A DNA stretch of 64,000 bases from NCBI GenBank assembly GCA_963784065.1, contig CAWAQA010000001.1, forward strand, positions 186,001 to 250,000, read 5' to 3'. The notes under the pieces were generated by a model. It ran no database searches and had not been told where the DNA came from. It saw only the letters and a program-made list of their open reading frames with translations. Both the position numbers and the translations under genes were made by a program. Source of the DNA: CAWAQA01 sp963784065 (GTDB lineage: Bacteria > Acidobacteriota > Vicinamibacteria > Vicinamibacterales > UBA2999). How positions within the stretch are numbered: the first letter of the stretch is position 1; each line of letters starts with the position of its first letter. Positions 1-9,318 of the stretch are shown one piece after another.

Positions 1-355
1 CGCGGACCGATGCTTCATCCGTCAGGTACATGATCGCGTCGTGGATGAACACGAGATCGAACTGGCGGCCGAGATCGAGGGAGCGCATGTCCCCGACGGC
101 GTGCTCGCATTCGGGATTGACGGCTCGGCTGATCGCCACCATCTCGGGAGAGAGGTCCGTGAGCGTCAGTTGCAGCCGCTGCTTCAGGTGAAACGCGAGG
201 CTTCCGCCTCCGCACCCGAATTCGAGCAAGGTGCGCGGGTTGTCGGTTGCGTGGAGCAGGGACGGGAGGAGGTCCGCCGCCTCCTCGACGTAGTGCGACG
301 GGGGCGACACCAGGGGCCACCAGGTCGCGAGATCCGTGTACATCCGCGGCTGCAC
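1..355 (-). CDS. Class I SAM-dependent methyltransferase, C-terminus cut by window edge
   Basis: About 118 codons are visible and the 3' part lies outside the window. The frame shows the Rossmann SAM-binding motif I (LLEFGCGGGSLAFHL), then the acidic residue after beta2 (TLTDLSPEM) and a GDMRSLDL segment that would contact the adenine. This is a small-molecule or unspecified methyltransferase and the substrate cannot be told. The start is a GTG at 355, with an in-frame ATG at 343 as the alternative. It lies 11 bp downstream of a small membrane-protein gene on the same strand, so it may share its transcript. Confidence 0.75.
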   Translation of the reverse strand, partial: MQPRMYTDLATWWPLVSPPSHYVEEAADLLPSLLHATDNPRTLLEFGCGGGSLAFHLKQRLQLTLTDLSPEMVAISRAVNPECEHAVGDMRSLDLGRQFDLVFIHDAIMYLTDEASVR

Positions 356-366
356 GGCGACCTGCG

Positions 367-519
367 TCAGGCCGGATCGAAGAACAACGAGCCGAGCCAG
401 ACGAGCAGGCAGCCGACAGCCACGTAGAGGAACGATCGGCCGCCGGCGAGCCCCGCCGCGCCGTTGGCGGCAGCCAGGAGCAGAAACACCGGACGACCCC
501 GCCTGACGGTCTGTGGCAT
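367..519 (-). CDS. Small two-helix membrane protein (50 aa), unknown
   Basis: This is a 50-residue hydrophobic protein: a basic N-terminus (MPQTVRRGRP) and two hydrophobic stretches, roughly residues 11-26 and 30-46, with a WLGSLFFDPA tail. It lies 29 bp after the cstA stop on the same strand. CstA is often followed by a small YbdD/YjiX protein, but this one does not resemble that family. The function is unknown. The ATG start at 519 is the only reasonable one. Confidence 0.5.
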   Translation of the reverse strand: MPQTVRRGRPVFLLLAAANGAAGLAGGRSFLYVAVGCLLVWLGSLFFDPA

Positions 520-548
520 GTCGGAGTCTCCCGTAAGCCGCGCCAGGC

Positions 549-2592
549 TTATACCGGCGCGGGCTCGGTATTGAGCTGCGTCGGCACGTACGGCGCCTCG
601 TGCACCACCGGCACCTTCTTCTTCATCGCGATGAGCACCCACTCCCGCGCGCACGCCAGGATGACCACCACGACGACGATCATGAAGAACAGCGCCAGCG
701 CCGCGTCGATCCGGTCGTTGAGGATCATCCGCGGGGCGTTCGGGTTGGTCGAGTTCGACAGCGACTGGGCGTGCGACAGGAAGCCCAGCGCCGGATCGGA
801 GGAAAACACCTTCTGGTAACCGGCCGTGAGGGTCGCCGCCGCCAGCCACGCCAGCGGCAGCAGCGTGGTCCAGGCGTGTTTCAGCTTGCCCATCTTGACG
901 AGGATGGTCGTGGTCACGCACAGCGCGACGGCAGCGAGGAGCTGGTTCGCAATCCCGAACAGCGGCCACAGCGAGTTGATCCCGCCCAGCGGATCGACGA
1001 CCCCCTGGTACAGGAAGTAGCCCCCATGCCGCCACGACGAGGCCCGAGGAGAAGATGATGCTCGGGTACCAGGAGGTACGGCCGAGCGGTTCGTAGACGT
1101 GGCCGAGGAGCTCCTGCAGCATGAAGCGGCCCACCCGCGTGCCGGCGTCGATGGTGGTCAGGATGAAGACCGCCTCGAACAGGATCGCGAAGTGATACCA
1201 GAGCGCGAGGCCGGCCCCGCTGAAGACGCCGCCGAGGATCCCGGCCATGCCCACGGCGAGGCTCGGCGCGCCACCGGTCCGTGACAGCAGCGTGGCCTCG
1301 CCCATCTGCGCCGCCAGCTCCGACATCTGCTCCGGCCGCAGCACGAAGCCCCACTGCGCGATCGCCTGCGAGGCGCTCTGCGCGGTGTTGCCGATGACCG
1401 CCGGGCCGACGTTCATGGCGAAGTAGACGCCCGGATCGAGCGTCGCGGCCGCGATGATCGCCATCAGGCCGACCAGCGACTCGGTGAGCATCGAGCCATA
1501 GCCGATCAGCCTGGCGTCGCTCTCGCGCGTGACCATCTTCGGGGTGGTGCCGCTCGAAATCAGCGCGTGGAACCCGGAGATCGCGCCGCACGCAATCGTG
1601 ATGAACGCGAACGGGAACAGCTTGCCCGCGAACACCGGGCCCGTGCCGTCGATGAACTGCGTGACCGCCGGCATCTTCAGCTCGGGCATCAGCAGCAGGA
1701 TCGCCACACCGAGCACCATGATCGTGCCGATCTTCAGAAAGGCCGACAGGTAGTCGCGAGGTGCGAGGAGCAGCCAGACCGGCAGCACCGAAGCCACGAA
1801 GCCGTAGATCACGATCGCCCACGTCAGGTCCGTGCCCGACCAGGTGAACAGCACGCCCCACTCGGGGTGCTCAGCCACATACTGACCACCCACGAGCGCC
1901 GCGAGGAGCAGGACGACGCCAATGCCGGTTGCCTCGATGACCTTGCCGGGGCGGATGTTGTTCATCCAGGCGCCCATCAGCAGCGCGATAGGGATCGTGG
2001 CCGCGATCGTGAAAAGTCCCCACGGGCTGTCGCGCAACGCGTTCACCACCACGAGCGCGAGCACCGCGAGCAGGATGATCATGATCGCGAAGATGGCGAT
2101 CATGGCGGCGACGCCCGCCACCTTGTTGACCTCCTCCTTCGCCATCTGGCCGAGCGACTTGCCGTCGCGCCGGATCGACGCGCACAGCACGATCATGTCC
2201 TGCACGGCGCCGCCGAGGACGACGCCGACAATCAGCCAGAGTGTCCCGGGCAGGAAGCCGAACTGCGCCGCGAGCGTCGGGCCGACCAGCGGACCGGCGC
2301 CCGAAATCGCCGAGAAGTGATGGCCGTACGCCACCCACCTGTTGGTGGGGACGAAGTCGCGCCCGTTGTTCAGCCGCTCGGCCGGCGTTGCGCGCCGGTC
2401 GTCGAGGCCGAATACGGTGTAGGCGAGATACCGCGAGTAGAAGCGGTAGGCCACCAGGTACGTGCACACGCCCGCGACGACCACCCAACCGGCGCTGATC
2501 GTTTCGCCGCGTGACAAGGCCAGCACGCCGAAGCCGGCGGCGCCAGCGATTCCGATACCCACCCACATCGCGGCCGAAAGCATCTTGTTCAT
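549..2592 (-). CDS. cstA: Carbon starvation protein A, peptide/pyruvate transporter (one frameshift)
   Basis: CstA-family multi-pass inner-membrane transporter, linked in other bacteria to peptide or pyruvate uptake. The frame starts MNKMLSAAMWVGIGIAG and carries the family features: an NGRDFVPTNRWVAYGHHFSAI segment near residue 75, GPLVGP, and a GFHALISSGTTPKM block. After VVAAWG, around position 1021-1025, the phase changes in a run of five Cs (five Gs on the coding strand). The C-terminus then continues in another frame (TTTILVKMGKLKHAW to QLNTEPAPV). Removing one base gives about 680 residues, normal for the family. The shift is probably a homopolymer artefact. Confidence 0.9.
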
Positions 2593-2797
2593 TGGAAGCT
2601 CGGGAAGCCTGTTTTGGTGGCGCCAGTCTCCGCGAACCACAGGCGGTTCGTCAACCGGTCAGGTGGAGCGTTCGCGCCGGGCCTGCGCGGTCGCTTGCCC
2701 GCGGCCGCTAACCCTGTCAGGCAGAGGCAGATACCGCCAGTTGCGACACTCGGCCAGCCTCGCGGTGGTGGCATCCCGCTATGTTATAGTCCCGCGA
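2593..2797. promoter_or_regulatory. Divergent intergenic region, cstA / cytochrome operon
   Basis: This 205-bp region separates cstA (minus) from the plus-strand cytochrome genes and must hold both promoters. On the plus strand TATAGT at 2785-2790 is a good -10 hexamer. A start site 7-8 nt downstream would coincide with the ATG at 2798, which would make the transcript leaderless. No convincing -35 was seen. I recognised no operator or riboswitch. Confidence 0.35.
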
Positions 2798-2923
2798 ATG
2801 CGGCGTGCAGGGATTCTTGCGGGCGTCGCGATTCTCGGGCCTTCCTGGACCGTTTCCTCCGGCCACCGCGTCCGCACGAGGCGTCTCGCATCGGGGCTCG
2901 GGTCATCGCTGGTCGCGCTATGA
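2798..2923 (+). CDS. Possible 41-aa leader peptide coupled to cytochrome gene
   Basis: A short frame begins MRRAGILAGVAILGPSW, like a short signal or transmembrane segment, and ends with a TGA that overlaps the cytochrome ATG as ATGA (2920-2923). The exact 4-nt overlap is the coupling geometry used repeatedly in this genome, which supports translation. The C-terminal half is basic and featureless. It may instead be a degraded gene end or chance. Confidence 0.3.
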   Translation: MRRAGILAGVAILGPSWTVSSGHRVRTRRLASGLGSSLVAL

Positions 2924-4128
2924 CAAGGCGCGCCCTTCTCGCCGCGTTCACCCTCGTCGTCCTTGGGGCGCTCGCCGCGCCGCGCGACGTCGGCTCTCAT
3001 AATCCGATCACCACGACGGTCCGCTACAACCGGGAGATCGCCAAGATCCTCGGCGAGAAATGCGTGCAGTGTCACACGAGCGGCGGGATGTCGATGCCGC
3101 TGACCACCTATCTCCAATCGCGGCCGTGGGCCGAGGCGATCAAGGAAGAGATCCTCACGCGGCGCATGCCGCCGTGGCCGGCCGAGCGGGGCTATGGCGA
3201 CTTTGCGAACGACGTCGCCTTGACTGCGCGCGAGCGCGATTTCCTGCTGTCCTGGATCGACGGCGGCGCGCCGGAAGGCGACGGCGCACCGCCGGTGCAC
3301 ATGGACCACAGCGGCCATTGGATGCTCGGCCAGCCCGACGCGATCGTCACGGCAGGGAATGGTGCGCGGATCGAACCGGGAACACCGCCCGGATTTCAAC
3401 GGATCGTGATAGAGACGGGCTTTGCCAGCGACAGGTGGGTGCGCGCGATTGACTACCAGCCAGGCGATAAACGCGTGACCCGTGCCGCGTTCCTCACCGT
3501 CGCGGCCACGGGCCAGTACCTCGGCGGCTGGACACCATGGCAGTCGTCCACGACGATGCCCGGCGGTGCGGCGATCAAGGTTCCGGCAGGCGCGCGAATC
3601 GCGGTGGATACCCTGTACCAGGCGGCGGAGGAGCTGGTCACCGACCGGCCGACGGTCGCGTTCTACTTCGAGGAACGGCCAACGGCCACGGTCACCAGCC
3701 TCGTCATGCAGGCGCGCGCCGATACGGACGCCACCGCGCCGGTGCACCGCGCGCGCGCGGAGTTCACCGCGCGGCAGCCGCTCCGCCTCGTGGCGATGCG
3801 CCCCGAGCTCGGCGCCGGCGCGCGGTCACTGGAGATCAAGGTCACACAGCCGGACGGCTCCGTGCAGGTGGTGCTGTGGGTGAAGCGATTCCGGCCCGAT
3901 TGGCAGACGCCATACGCGTTCCGCAACGCGCTCGCGCTCGAACCGGGCGCGACCGTGCGTGCGATCGCGGACTTCGACGCGCCACATGGAGGCGGGGAGC
4001 TCAAGGTCGTGATGAACGCGTACCCCGGACAGACCGCCGGCGCCGCGTCGAACCCGGGTCAGCGACCCAGCCGCACCGCGTCCTCGAGCGATCGCACCGT
4101 GAACGTGAACGACACCGTCGTGATCTGA
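2920..4128 (+). CDS. Secreted monohaem cytochrome c with C-terminal beta domain
   Basis: This is a 402-residue protein. The N-terminus (MTRRALLAAFTLVVLGALAA) is a signal peptide, so it is exported. A single haem site CVQCH sits at residues 48-52, with MSMPL shortly after offering methionines. The cytochrome part runs to about residue 110 (WIDGGAPEGDG). The rest is a beta-rich region resembling the copper type II monooxygenase-like domains fused to such cytochromes in Acidobacteriota; this match is from memory. The start ATG overlaps the stop of a 41-codon frame. The last 70 bp overlap the convergent heavy-metal-binding gene. A redox or electron-transfer role in the periplasm is inferred. Confidence 0.75.
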   Translation: MTRRALLAAFTLVVLGALAAPRDVGSHNPITTTVRYNREIAKILGEKCVQCHTSGGMSMPLTTYLQSRPWAEAIKEEILTRRMPPWPAERGYGDFANDVALTARERDFLLSWIDGGAPEGDGAPPVHMDHSGHWMLGQPDAIVTAGNGARIEPGTPPGFQRIVIETGFASDRWVRAIDYQPGDKRVTRAAFLTVAATGQYLGGWTPWQSSTTMPGGAAIKVPAGARIAVDTLYQAAEELVTDRPTVAFYFEERPTATVTSLVMQARADTDATAPVHRARAEFTARQPLRLVAMRPELGAGARSLEIKVTQPDGSVQVVLWVKRFRPDWQTPYAFRNALALEPGATVRAIADFDAPHGGGELKVVMNAYPGQTAGAASNPGQRPSRTASSSDRTVNVNDTVVI

Positions 4129-5031
4129 TCGTTCCGCAGGAATTGCGTCCACGCGCGATACCGCCCCGGGCGGGGCAGGTATCCTTCAAACGTCACTCGC
4201 GGCCCGCCGACACCTTTCGTGATGTCGCTCTCCGGCCCTTCGGTCGGATGCGAGTGGACGTAGTCCGCCATGTCCTCGCTCAGGATCAGCGTGTGACCGA
4301 ACGCGCCGAGGTAGGGCTTCAGGTCGGTCACCGGTTCGCTCGTTCGTGCGTCGGTGAGCGTGTACGTGAAATGGCCGTACTGTCCCGCGATGAGCGTTGA
4401 CGGATCGAGCGTCACGGTCGCCGTCAACGTGTCCGCGGTTCGGACGAGCACGGCATCAGCCTCGATCTGCGCGGCGGACGAGGCGAGGTCGCCGTCGAAA
4501 TCCGCTGTCACAAGGGCGCGTCCGAGGAACTGCGGTGCGCCACCCACCGGCACGAAGTCGGAGAACACACGGTAGTAGCCGGCTTTCGGCAGCATCGTCT
4601 GAACGATCCACGACCCGTCCGGTTGGAGATCGGGATGAATGTGCTGGAAGACGCTCATGTCTTCGCTGATGACGAACAGGTGATACCGCTTGTCGTGTAC
4701 TACCTCGAAGTCCTTCACAGTCGTGCCGGTAGCCGGATGGCCGACGCGGAACGTCATCGTGACGGGCACGCCGGCTTTCAGCGCCGCGGGCTTCAGGGTG
4801 AAGTCGAGGTGATAGTCGCGCGTGTCGAAAGGATTGCCGGCGATGAGCGCCATGCCGCATTTGCTGCACCGGCCGGAGATGACTCGCGGTGACGTCCGGA
4901 TGCATCGGGCAATACCAGCCCGCCGTCTCTGCCGGAGAGGACTCCACGGCGCCAGGCGCTTGATTCGCGGCGGGAATTGCCGCCCAGGCGATGCCATACA
5001 GGATGGCGAAGATGGCAAAAACGCTTCGCAT
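4059..5031 (-). CDS. Secreted heavy-metal-binding-domain protein with duplicated His-rich beta domain (one frameshift)
   Basis: The signal peptide MRSVFAIFAILYGIAWA is followed by a heavy-metal binding motif: YCPMHPDV, then GRCSKCGMAL, which is the HMBD pattern CPMHP-x-CxKCGM. The phase changes between these halves near 4880; one extra base restores it. The rest contains two related blocks: one with SEDMSVFQHIHPDL and one with SEDMADYVHSHPTEGP. Each has a Met-Ser-His-x-His pattern suited to copper binding. Full length is about 324 residues. The gene is convergent with the cytochrome and overlaps it by 70 bp. Copper or other metal binding in the periplasm is inferred. A GTG at 5040 is an alternative start. 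Confidence 0.65.
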
Positions 5032-5110
5032 CGTGCGCACCTGGGCGCAGTATACCTCCGCCCGCCACCTGAGACCCGGCGAGACGGCTTGTGCCTGCAG
5101 GCGCTGGACG

Positions 5111-5738
5111 CTATTTCAGTGCGTTCCGCGCGCGGTCGGCGTCCGCCTCGGCGTCCGCCATCAGCGCATCCCGTTCTTCCGTCACGCGTGAGACGTACGC
5201 GGCATCGGACAGGCTCGCGAGGTTGATGTCCACGTTCATGCGGGCTCCTCGCAGTCCCGCCATCAGCAGCTCGACCGCGACCCCGACGTCGCTCTTTGCG
5301 TTGGGGTTGCCGGCGGCCGCGACGATGACCGCGCCCCGCAGCGCCTGCTGGCACACGCGCATCGTCTCGAGCGGCACTTCCGTGGCTGCGCGCATCGCCA
5401 CCTGAATCGCCTCGGTGCGCGCTCTGTTTCTCGAGGTCGTTCGTCTTCGGCAGCTTGTACGCGGCGACGACTGCTGCGTAGGCGTCGCTGTCGGCATCGA
5501 CGAGGCCGGCCATCTCGTCGCGCCGGGGACGCAGACGCGATGCGGCGTCGGCCAGGTCAGCGGTTTCTTCCGGCGCGCCCGTCCGTGTCTTCGGCATGTC
5601 GGCGACCATGATCAGCAGCGATGCGCCGACGGCGCCGGCGAGGGCCGACGCGGATCCTCCACCGGGGACAGGATCGCTCGACGCGAAGGCGTCGAGAAGA
5701 TCCACCAGGGCGAACTCCGAGAGCGGACGCTCGTTCAT
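5111..5738 (-). CDS. Cyclodeaminase/cyclohydrolase family protein (FtcD C-terminal-like, one frameshift)
   Basis: The protein starts MNERPLSEFALVDLLDAFAS and carries the hallmark PVPGGGSASALAGAVGASL near residue 24. A helical protein follows, with KLPKTNDLEKQ, then after a phase change near 5420 AMRAATEVPLETMRVCQQAL and GNPNAKSDVGVA. These are the formimidoyltetrahydrofolate cyclodeaminase signatures. The family makes methenyl-THF from formimino-THF. Its ATG overlaps the hutI stop as ATGA (5735-5738), so the pair is one histidine-degradation or one-carbon unit. No formiminotransferase domain is seen in the window. About 208 residues after correcting one extra base. Confidence 0.8.
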
Positions 5739-6991
5739 GACGCCCACGTTACTACCTTGCCGCGCTTGATGACCATGCGCACGCTGGTGGCGCCAACGCG
5801 AAGCACATCCGCCAGGTCGCCCTTCAACACGACGGCATCCATCAACTTGCCCGGCTCCAGGCTGCCAGCCGTCTCCGCACGGCCGATCGACCACGCGGCG
5901 TTGAGCGTGGCAGCAATGAGTGCTTCCTCGAGCGTCATCTTCATGGCAAAGCACGCCAGGGTCATCGCGAACGGCATCGACGGAGAAAAGCCGGCGCCGG
6001 GATTGACGTCGGTCGCGAGCGCCACGGGGATGCCGCGGTCGATCAGCGTGCGCGCCGGCGCATAGCGGCCCAGCCTGAGGTAGAACGCGGCAATAGGCAG
6101 CAGCGTGGCGCAGACGCCTGCCGATGCCAGGGCGTCGATGCCGCGCTCGTCAACACAGAGCAGGTGGTCTGCGGATCGCGCGCCAACCCGGGCGGCGACG
6201 AGTGAGCCGCCGCTCGGCGCGAACTCGTCGGCATGGATACGCGGCTGCAGCCCCAACCGTTGGCCGGCCGCGAGCACCGCGGCCGATTCCTCGGGCGTGA
6301 AGACGCCCTCCTCGCAGAAGACGTCGCACCATTCGGCGAGGCCTTCCTCGGCCACGCGCGGCAGCATCTCGCCGATGACGAGCGAGAGGTAATCCTGCCG
6401 CCGCGATCGGTATTCCACCGGGACCTCGTGCGCGCCCATGAACGTCGGGACCAGATCGATCGCGTGTTCCTCGTCGAGGCGGCGGATGGCGCGCAGCTGG
6501 CGGAGCTCGGATTCGGTGGTCAGCCCGTAGCCGCTCTTCGCCTCGGCCGTCGTCGTGCCGCACGCGAGCATCTCGTCGAGTCGCGTTCGCGTCAGATCGA
6601 CGAGCGTGTCTTCAGAGGCAGCCCGCGTTGCTTCCACGGTTCGCACGATGCCGCCGCCCTCCGCCGCGATCTCCTCGTATGTGGCGCCGGCCAGGCGGCG
6701 GCGGAGCTCGTGGCGGCGATCGCCCGCGAAGCACACGTGCGTGTGCGGATCGACGAACCCGGGCACGACCGTGCAGCCCGCCGCGTCGATGCGGGTCGCG
6801 GCCGGCTGGACCTCTACGTGACTGGCGAGCGCGTCGCGCGGGCCGACGTAGACGATCACGCCCTTCGATGCGGCGACCACCGCATCCGCGATCGGGGAGA
6901 TGTCGCGCTGGGCGACGCCACGCCGCGGGGCGGGACCGGCGCATGCTGCGACGAGCGTGGCGTGCTCAATGAGGAAGTCGGCTGGCGACAT
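5735..6991 (-). CDS. hutI: Imidazolonepropionase
   Basis: Amidohydrolase of histidine catabolism that hydrolyses imidazolone-5-propionate to formiminoglutamate. The metal-binding DPHTHVCFAGDR is near residue 80. HADEFAPSGG, SADHLLCVDE and ALATDVNPGAG supply further metal and substrate residues, all in family order. Length of about 418 residues is typical. I chose ATG 6991 (MSPADF); an in-frame TTG at 7003 is possible. Its start overlaps the end of the DUF167 gene and its stop overlaps the cyclodeaminase start by 4 nt, pointing to translational coupling through this operon. Confidence 0.93.
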   Translation of the reverse strand: MSPADFLIEHATLVAACAGPAPRRGVAQRDISPIADAVVAASKGVIVYVGPRDALASHVEVQPAATRIDAAGCTVVPGFVDPHTHVCFAGDRRHELRRRLAGATYEEIAAEGGGIVRTVEATRAASEDTLVDLTRTRLDEMLACGTTTAEAKSGYGLTTESELRQLRAIRRLDEEHAIDLVPTFMGAHEVPVEYRSRRQDYLSLVIGEMLPRVAEEGLAEWCDVFCEEGVFTPEESAAVLAAGQRLGLQPRIHADEFAPSGGSLVAARVGARSADHLLCVDERGIDALASAGVCATLLPIAAFYLRLGRYAPARTLIDRGIPVALATDVNPGAGFSPSMPFAMTLACFAMKMTLEEALIAATLNAAWSIGRAETAGSLEPGKLMDAVVLKGDLADVLRVGATSVRMVIKRGKVVTWAS

Positions 6992-7247
6992 GATCCGCGT
7001 CAACGCCGGCGACGCGCACCCGCTTCGTGCGGCTCCGCTCGCCTGCGACGATCGTAACCGCTCTCCTGGCGACGCCGAGGGCGTCGGCGATGACCTCGAC
7101 GAGCTCGTCGTTCGCGGCGCCCTCGACGGGCGGCGCCTTGAGGCGGACGAGCAAGGCGCCGTCGCGCGTGCCCGCCACGCCGGATCGGCCGGCGCGCGGG
7201 ATCACGCGGACCGTGATGACAACGCCCTGGGGTGTGGCTTCGATCAC
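6966..7247 (-). CDS. DUF167 (YggU-family) protein
   Basis: A 93-residue protein with the family core VRVIPRAGRSGVAG, LLVRLKAPPVEGAAN and VTIVAGERSRTKRVRV. DUF167 proteins are small conserved cytosolic proteins of unknown function. The GTG start at 7247 overlaps the stop of the alcohol dehydrogenase as GTGA, and this places the start precisely. The end overlaps hutI by 26 bp. Confidence 0.85.
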   Translation of the reverse strand: MIEATPQGVVITVRVIPRAGRSGVAGTRDGALLVRLKAPPVEGAANDELVEVIADALGVARRAVTIVAGERSRTKRVRVAGVDADHVASRLPH

Positions 7248-8206
7248 ACCTGGTATGTGTCCACGTCGAGGAGAACCTTCAACACCGGCTGGCTCGAGGC
7301 TTCGTCGAGCGCCTCGACGCCGCGGGACAGGTTGAAGCGGCTGGAGATGAGCGGCAGCACGGACACGTCGGCGGCTTCGAGCGCGGACAGCGCCTGGTCG
7401 AACGGGCCGCACCGCGAGCCGACGATGGTGACCTCGTCGACGACGATGGGGGCCAGCGCCAGCGTCTGGGTCCCTGCGATCGTCGTCTTCAGGACCATCG
7501 TGCCGCGCGGCCGGACGATCTTCAGCGCGGTCGGCAGGCCGGTGTCCGAGCCCGTGCAGTCTACGACGACGTCCGCCATCGGCCCGTCGGGCAGGTCCGG
7601 GAGGAGCGCGGTCCGGATCCCCAGCGACTGCAGCACCGCGAGCTTGGCCGGATGTTTCCCCACGGCGAGCACGTGGCTCGTCACGCCCGAGAGCACCTGT
7701 GCGCACAGGTTGCCGAGGCGACCGTCACCGAGGACGACAACGCGATCCTTCCGGCGGACGTGCAGCTGCGCCGGGATCTGCAGCGCGGCCGCGACCGGCT
7801 CCGTGAACACCGCTGCATCCGTGGAGACCGAGTCCGGCACGACGTGGAGGTTCCGCTGCGGCACCGCGACGAAGTCGGCGAAGGCGCCGTCATGGTTGAG
7901 GATGCCGAGGACCGACCGATGCGGGCAATGCGTGGACCGGCCCGCCCGGCACGTGTCGCACTGGCCGCAGCTGCAATTGATTTCGCCGACGACGCGCAGG
8001 CCTTCGAACGGCCCGTCCTGAGCGATGCCGACGAACTCGTGACCGAGCACGCCGCGGAATTCGCGGTAGCCGCGAATCAGTTGCAGGTCGGTGTCACAGA
8101 TGCCGGCCCGCAGCACGCGGACCGCCACCTCGCCGTCACGGAGCACGGGTTCCGGCGCGTCGGAGCGCAGGACGACCCCGTCCCGCTCGAGAATAAGCGC
8201 GCGCAT
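7244..8206 (-). CDS. Zinc-dependent alcohol dehydrogenase-like (MDR) oxidoreductase
   Basis: A 320-residue medium-chain dehydrogenase/reductase. The catalytic-zinc region has Cys in AGICDTDL and GHEFVG near residues 37 and 57. The structural-zinc site has four cysteines in CSCGQCDTCRAGRSTHC. The cofactor fold shows VVVLGDGRLGNLCAQ and VVVDCTGSDTGL. The substrate is unknown; it resembles threonine or sorbitol dehydrogenase-type enzymes rather than classical ethanol dehydrogenase. It is first in the run leading to DUF167, hutI and the cyclodeaminase, with a 4-nt overlap to the next gene. Confidence 0.85.
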   Translation of the reverse strand: MRALILERDGVVLRSDAPEPVLRDGEVAVRVLRAGICDTDLQLIRGYREFRGVLGHEFVGIAQDGPFEGLRVVGEINCSCGQCDTCRAGRSTHCPHRSVLGILNHDGAFADFVAVPQRNLHVVPDSVSTDAAVFTEPVAAALQIPAQLHVRRKDRVVVLGDGRLGNLCAQVLSGVTSHVLAVGKHPAKLAVLQSLGIRTALLPDLPDGPMADVVVDCTGSDTGLPTALKIVRPRGTMVLKTTIAGTQTLALAPIVVDEVTIVGSRCGPFDQALSALEAADVSVLPLISSRFNLSRGVEALDEASSQPVLKVLLDVDTYQV

Positions 8207-8276
8207 AGAGGCAGTACGAAAACTCTATCCGAATCTGATCTCGTTGTCGAGTCGGCGCGGGTTCCCGCGGCCGAGA

Positions 8277-8609
8277 TCACCGAACCGAAAACCCTTCGAC
8301 TCTGAATGAGAAGTTCAGCGGATAGGTGTAGTTGGGGAAGAACTCGACCGGCTGCACATACGTGGCCGCCGCCCGCGTCCGCGAGCCATCGCGCTCGACG
8401 ATCACGTTCTCGGGCGCGACGGGCACCTGCAGTTCCGCGGCGGTCTTGACGATCTGGTTGTGGATCTCCGCCGGCGTCGAGCGCGCGCCGAAGATCACCA
8501 GCTGCTCGGTCGTGTCCCTGAACTGGTAGTACGTCCACGCGGCCATGCCGCCGCGCGCGACGGCGTTGAGGATCGCCAGGGTGATGAGGAGCTTGATGAT
8601 CGTCTTCAA
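8277..8609 (-). CDS. Small membrane-anchored protein downstream of lepB
   Basis: A 110-residue protein with one N-terminal transmembrane helix (LLITLAILNAVARGGMAAW) and a soluble domain ending in LNFSFRVEGFSVR. It starts with TTG at 8609, overlapping the lepB stop (8606-8608) as TTGA, so it is translationally coupled to signal peptidase. The family is not recognised with certainty; it resembles DUF4845-type proteins often found next to lepB. It probably acts at the inner membrane. Confidence 0.65.
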   Translation of the reverse strand: MKTIIKLLITLAILNAVARGGMAAWTYYQFRDTTEQLVIFGARSTPAEIHNQIVKTAAELQVPVAPENVIVERDGSRTRAAATYVQPVEFFPNYTYPLNFSFRVEGFSVR

Positions 8610-9318
8610 TGAATCTGGTGGAGGATCCTGTCCCAGCGCACGCTGGAGAGGAGGCCGGGCTCCTCGCCGAACGAGAAGTACACGAACAGCGCCTTGCCCT
8701 TGACGTACTCGCGCGGCAGGAAGCCCCAGTAGCGGCTGTCCTGGGAATTGTCGCGGTTGTCGCCCATCATGAAGTAATGGCCGGCGGGGACGGTGACCGG
8801 CCCGTACTGCCGCCGCACGTCGAAATCGTTCGCGTCGGCCTCGCCACGCTCGCCTTCGTCCGGCGGAAACAGGAAATGCACGTACGGCTCGTCCAGCGGG
8901 CGGTTGTCGATATAGACCTTCTTGTTCCGCAGCTCGATCGTCTCGCCAGGCAGGCCGATGACGCGCTTGATGAAGTCGCGCTCGGGCTCTTCCGGGTACT
9001 TGAAGACGATGATGTTGCCGCGGGCGATCGGGTCGATCGGCAGCAGCGTGTTCTCCGCGGCGGTCAACGTCGGCGCGAAGACGAACTTGTTCACCAGCAG
9101 GTGATCGCCGATGAGCAGGTTGTTTTCCATCGAGCCGGTCGGAATCTTGAAAGCCTGGACGATGAACGTCCGGACGAACAGGGCGAGGATGACGGCAACG
9201 CAGATCGATTCGAAGTATTCGCGCGCCGTCGACTTGCGGTACGTCGGTTCCGGCCTGCGGGTTCCCTGTTCCGTGTTCCGGTCGCCGTTCGCCGTTCGCG
9301 GTGCTGCCTGCGCGTTCT

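Noticed and set aside
367..2640. A single 757-codon frame covering cstA and downstream DNA
   Set aside because: It is a fusion created by the frameshift near 1021; its middle is out-of-frame Arg/Ala-rich sequence, and the true cstA end and the 50-aa gene lie in separate frames.
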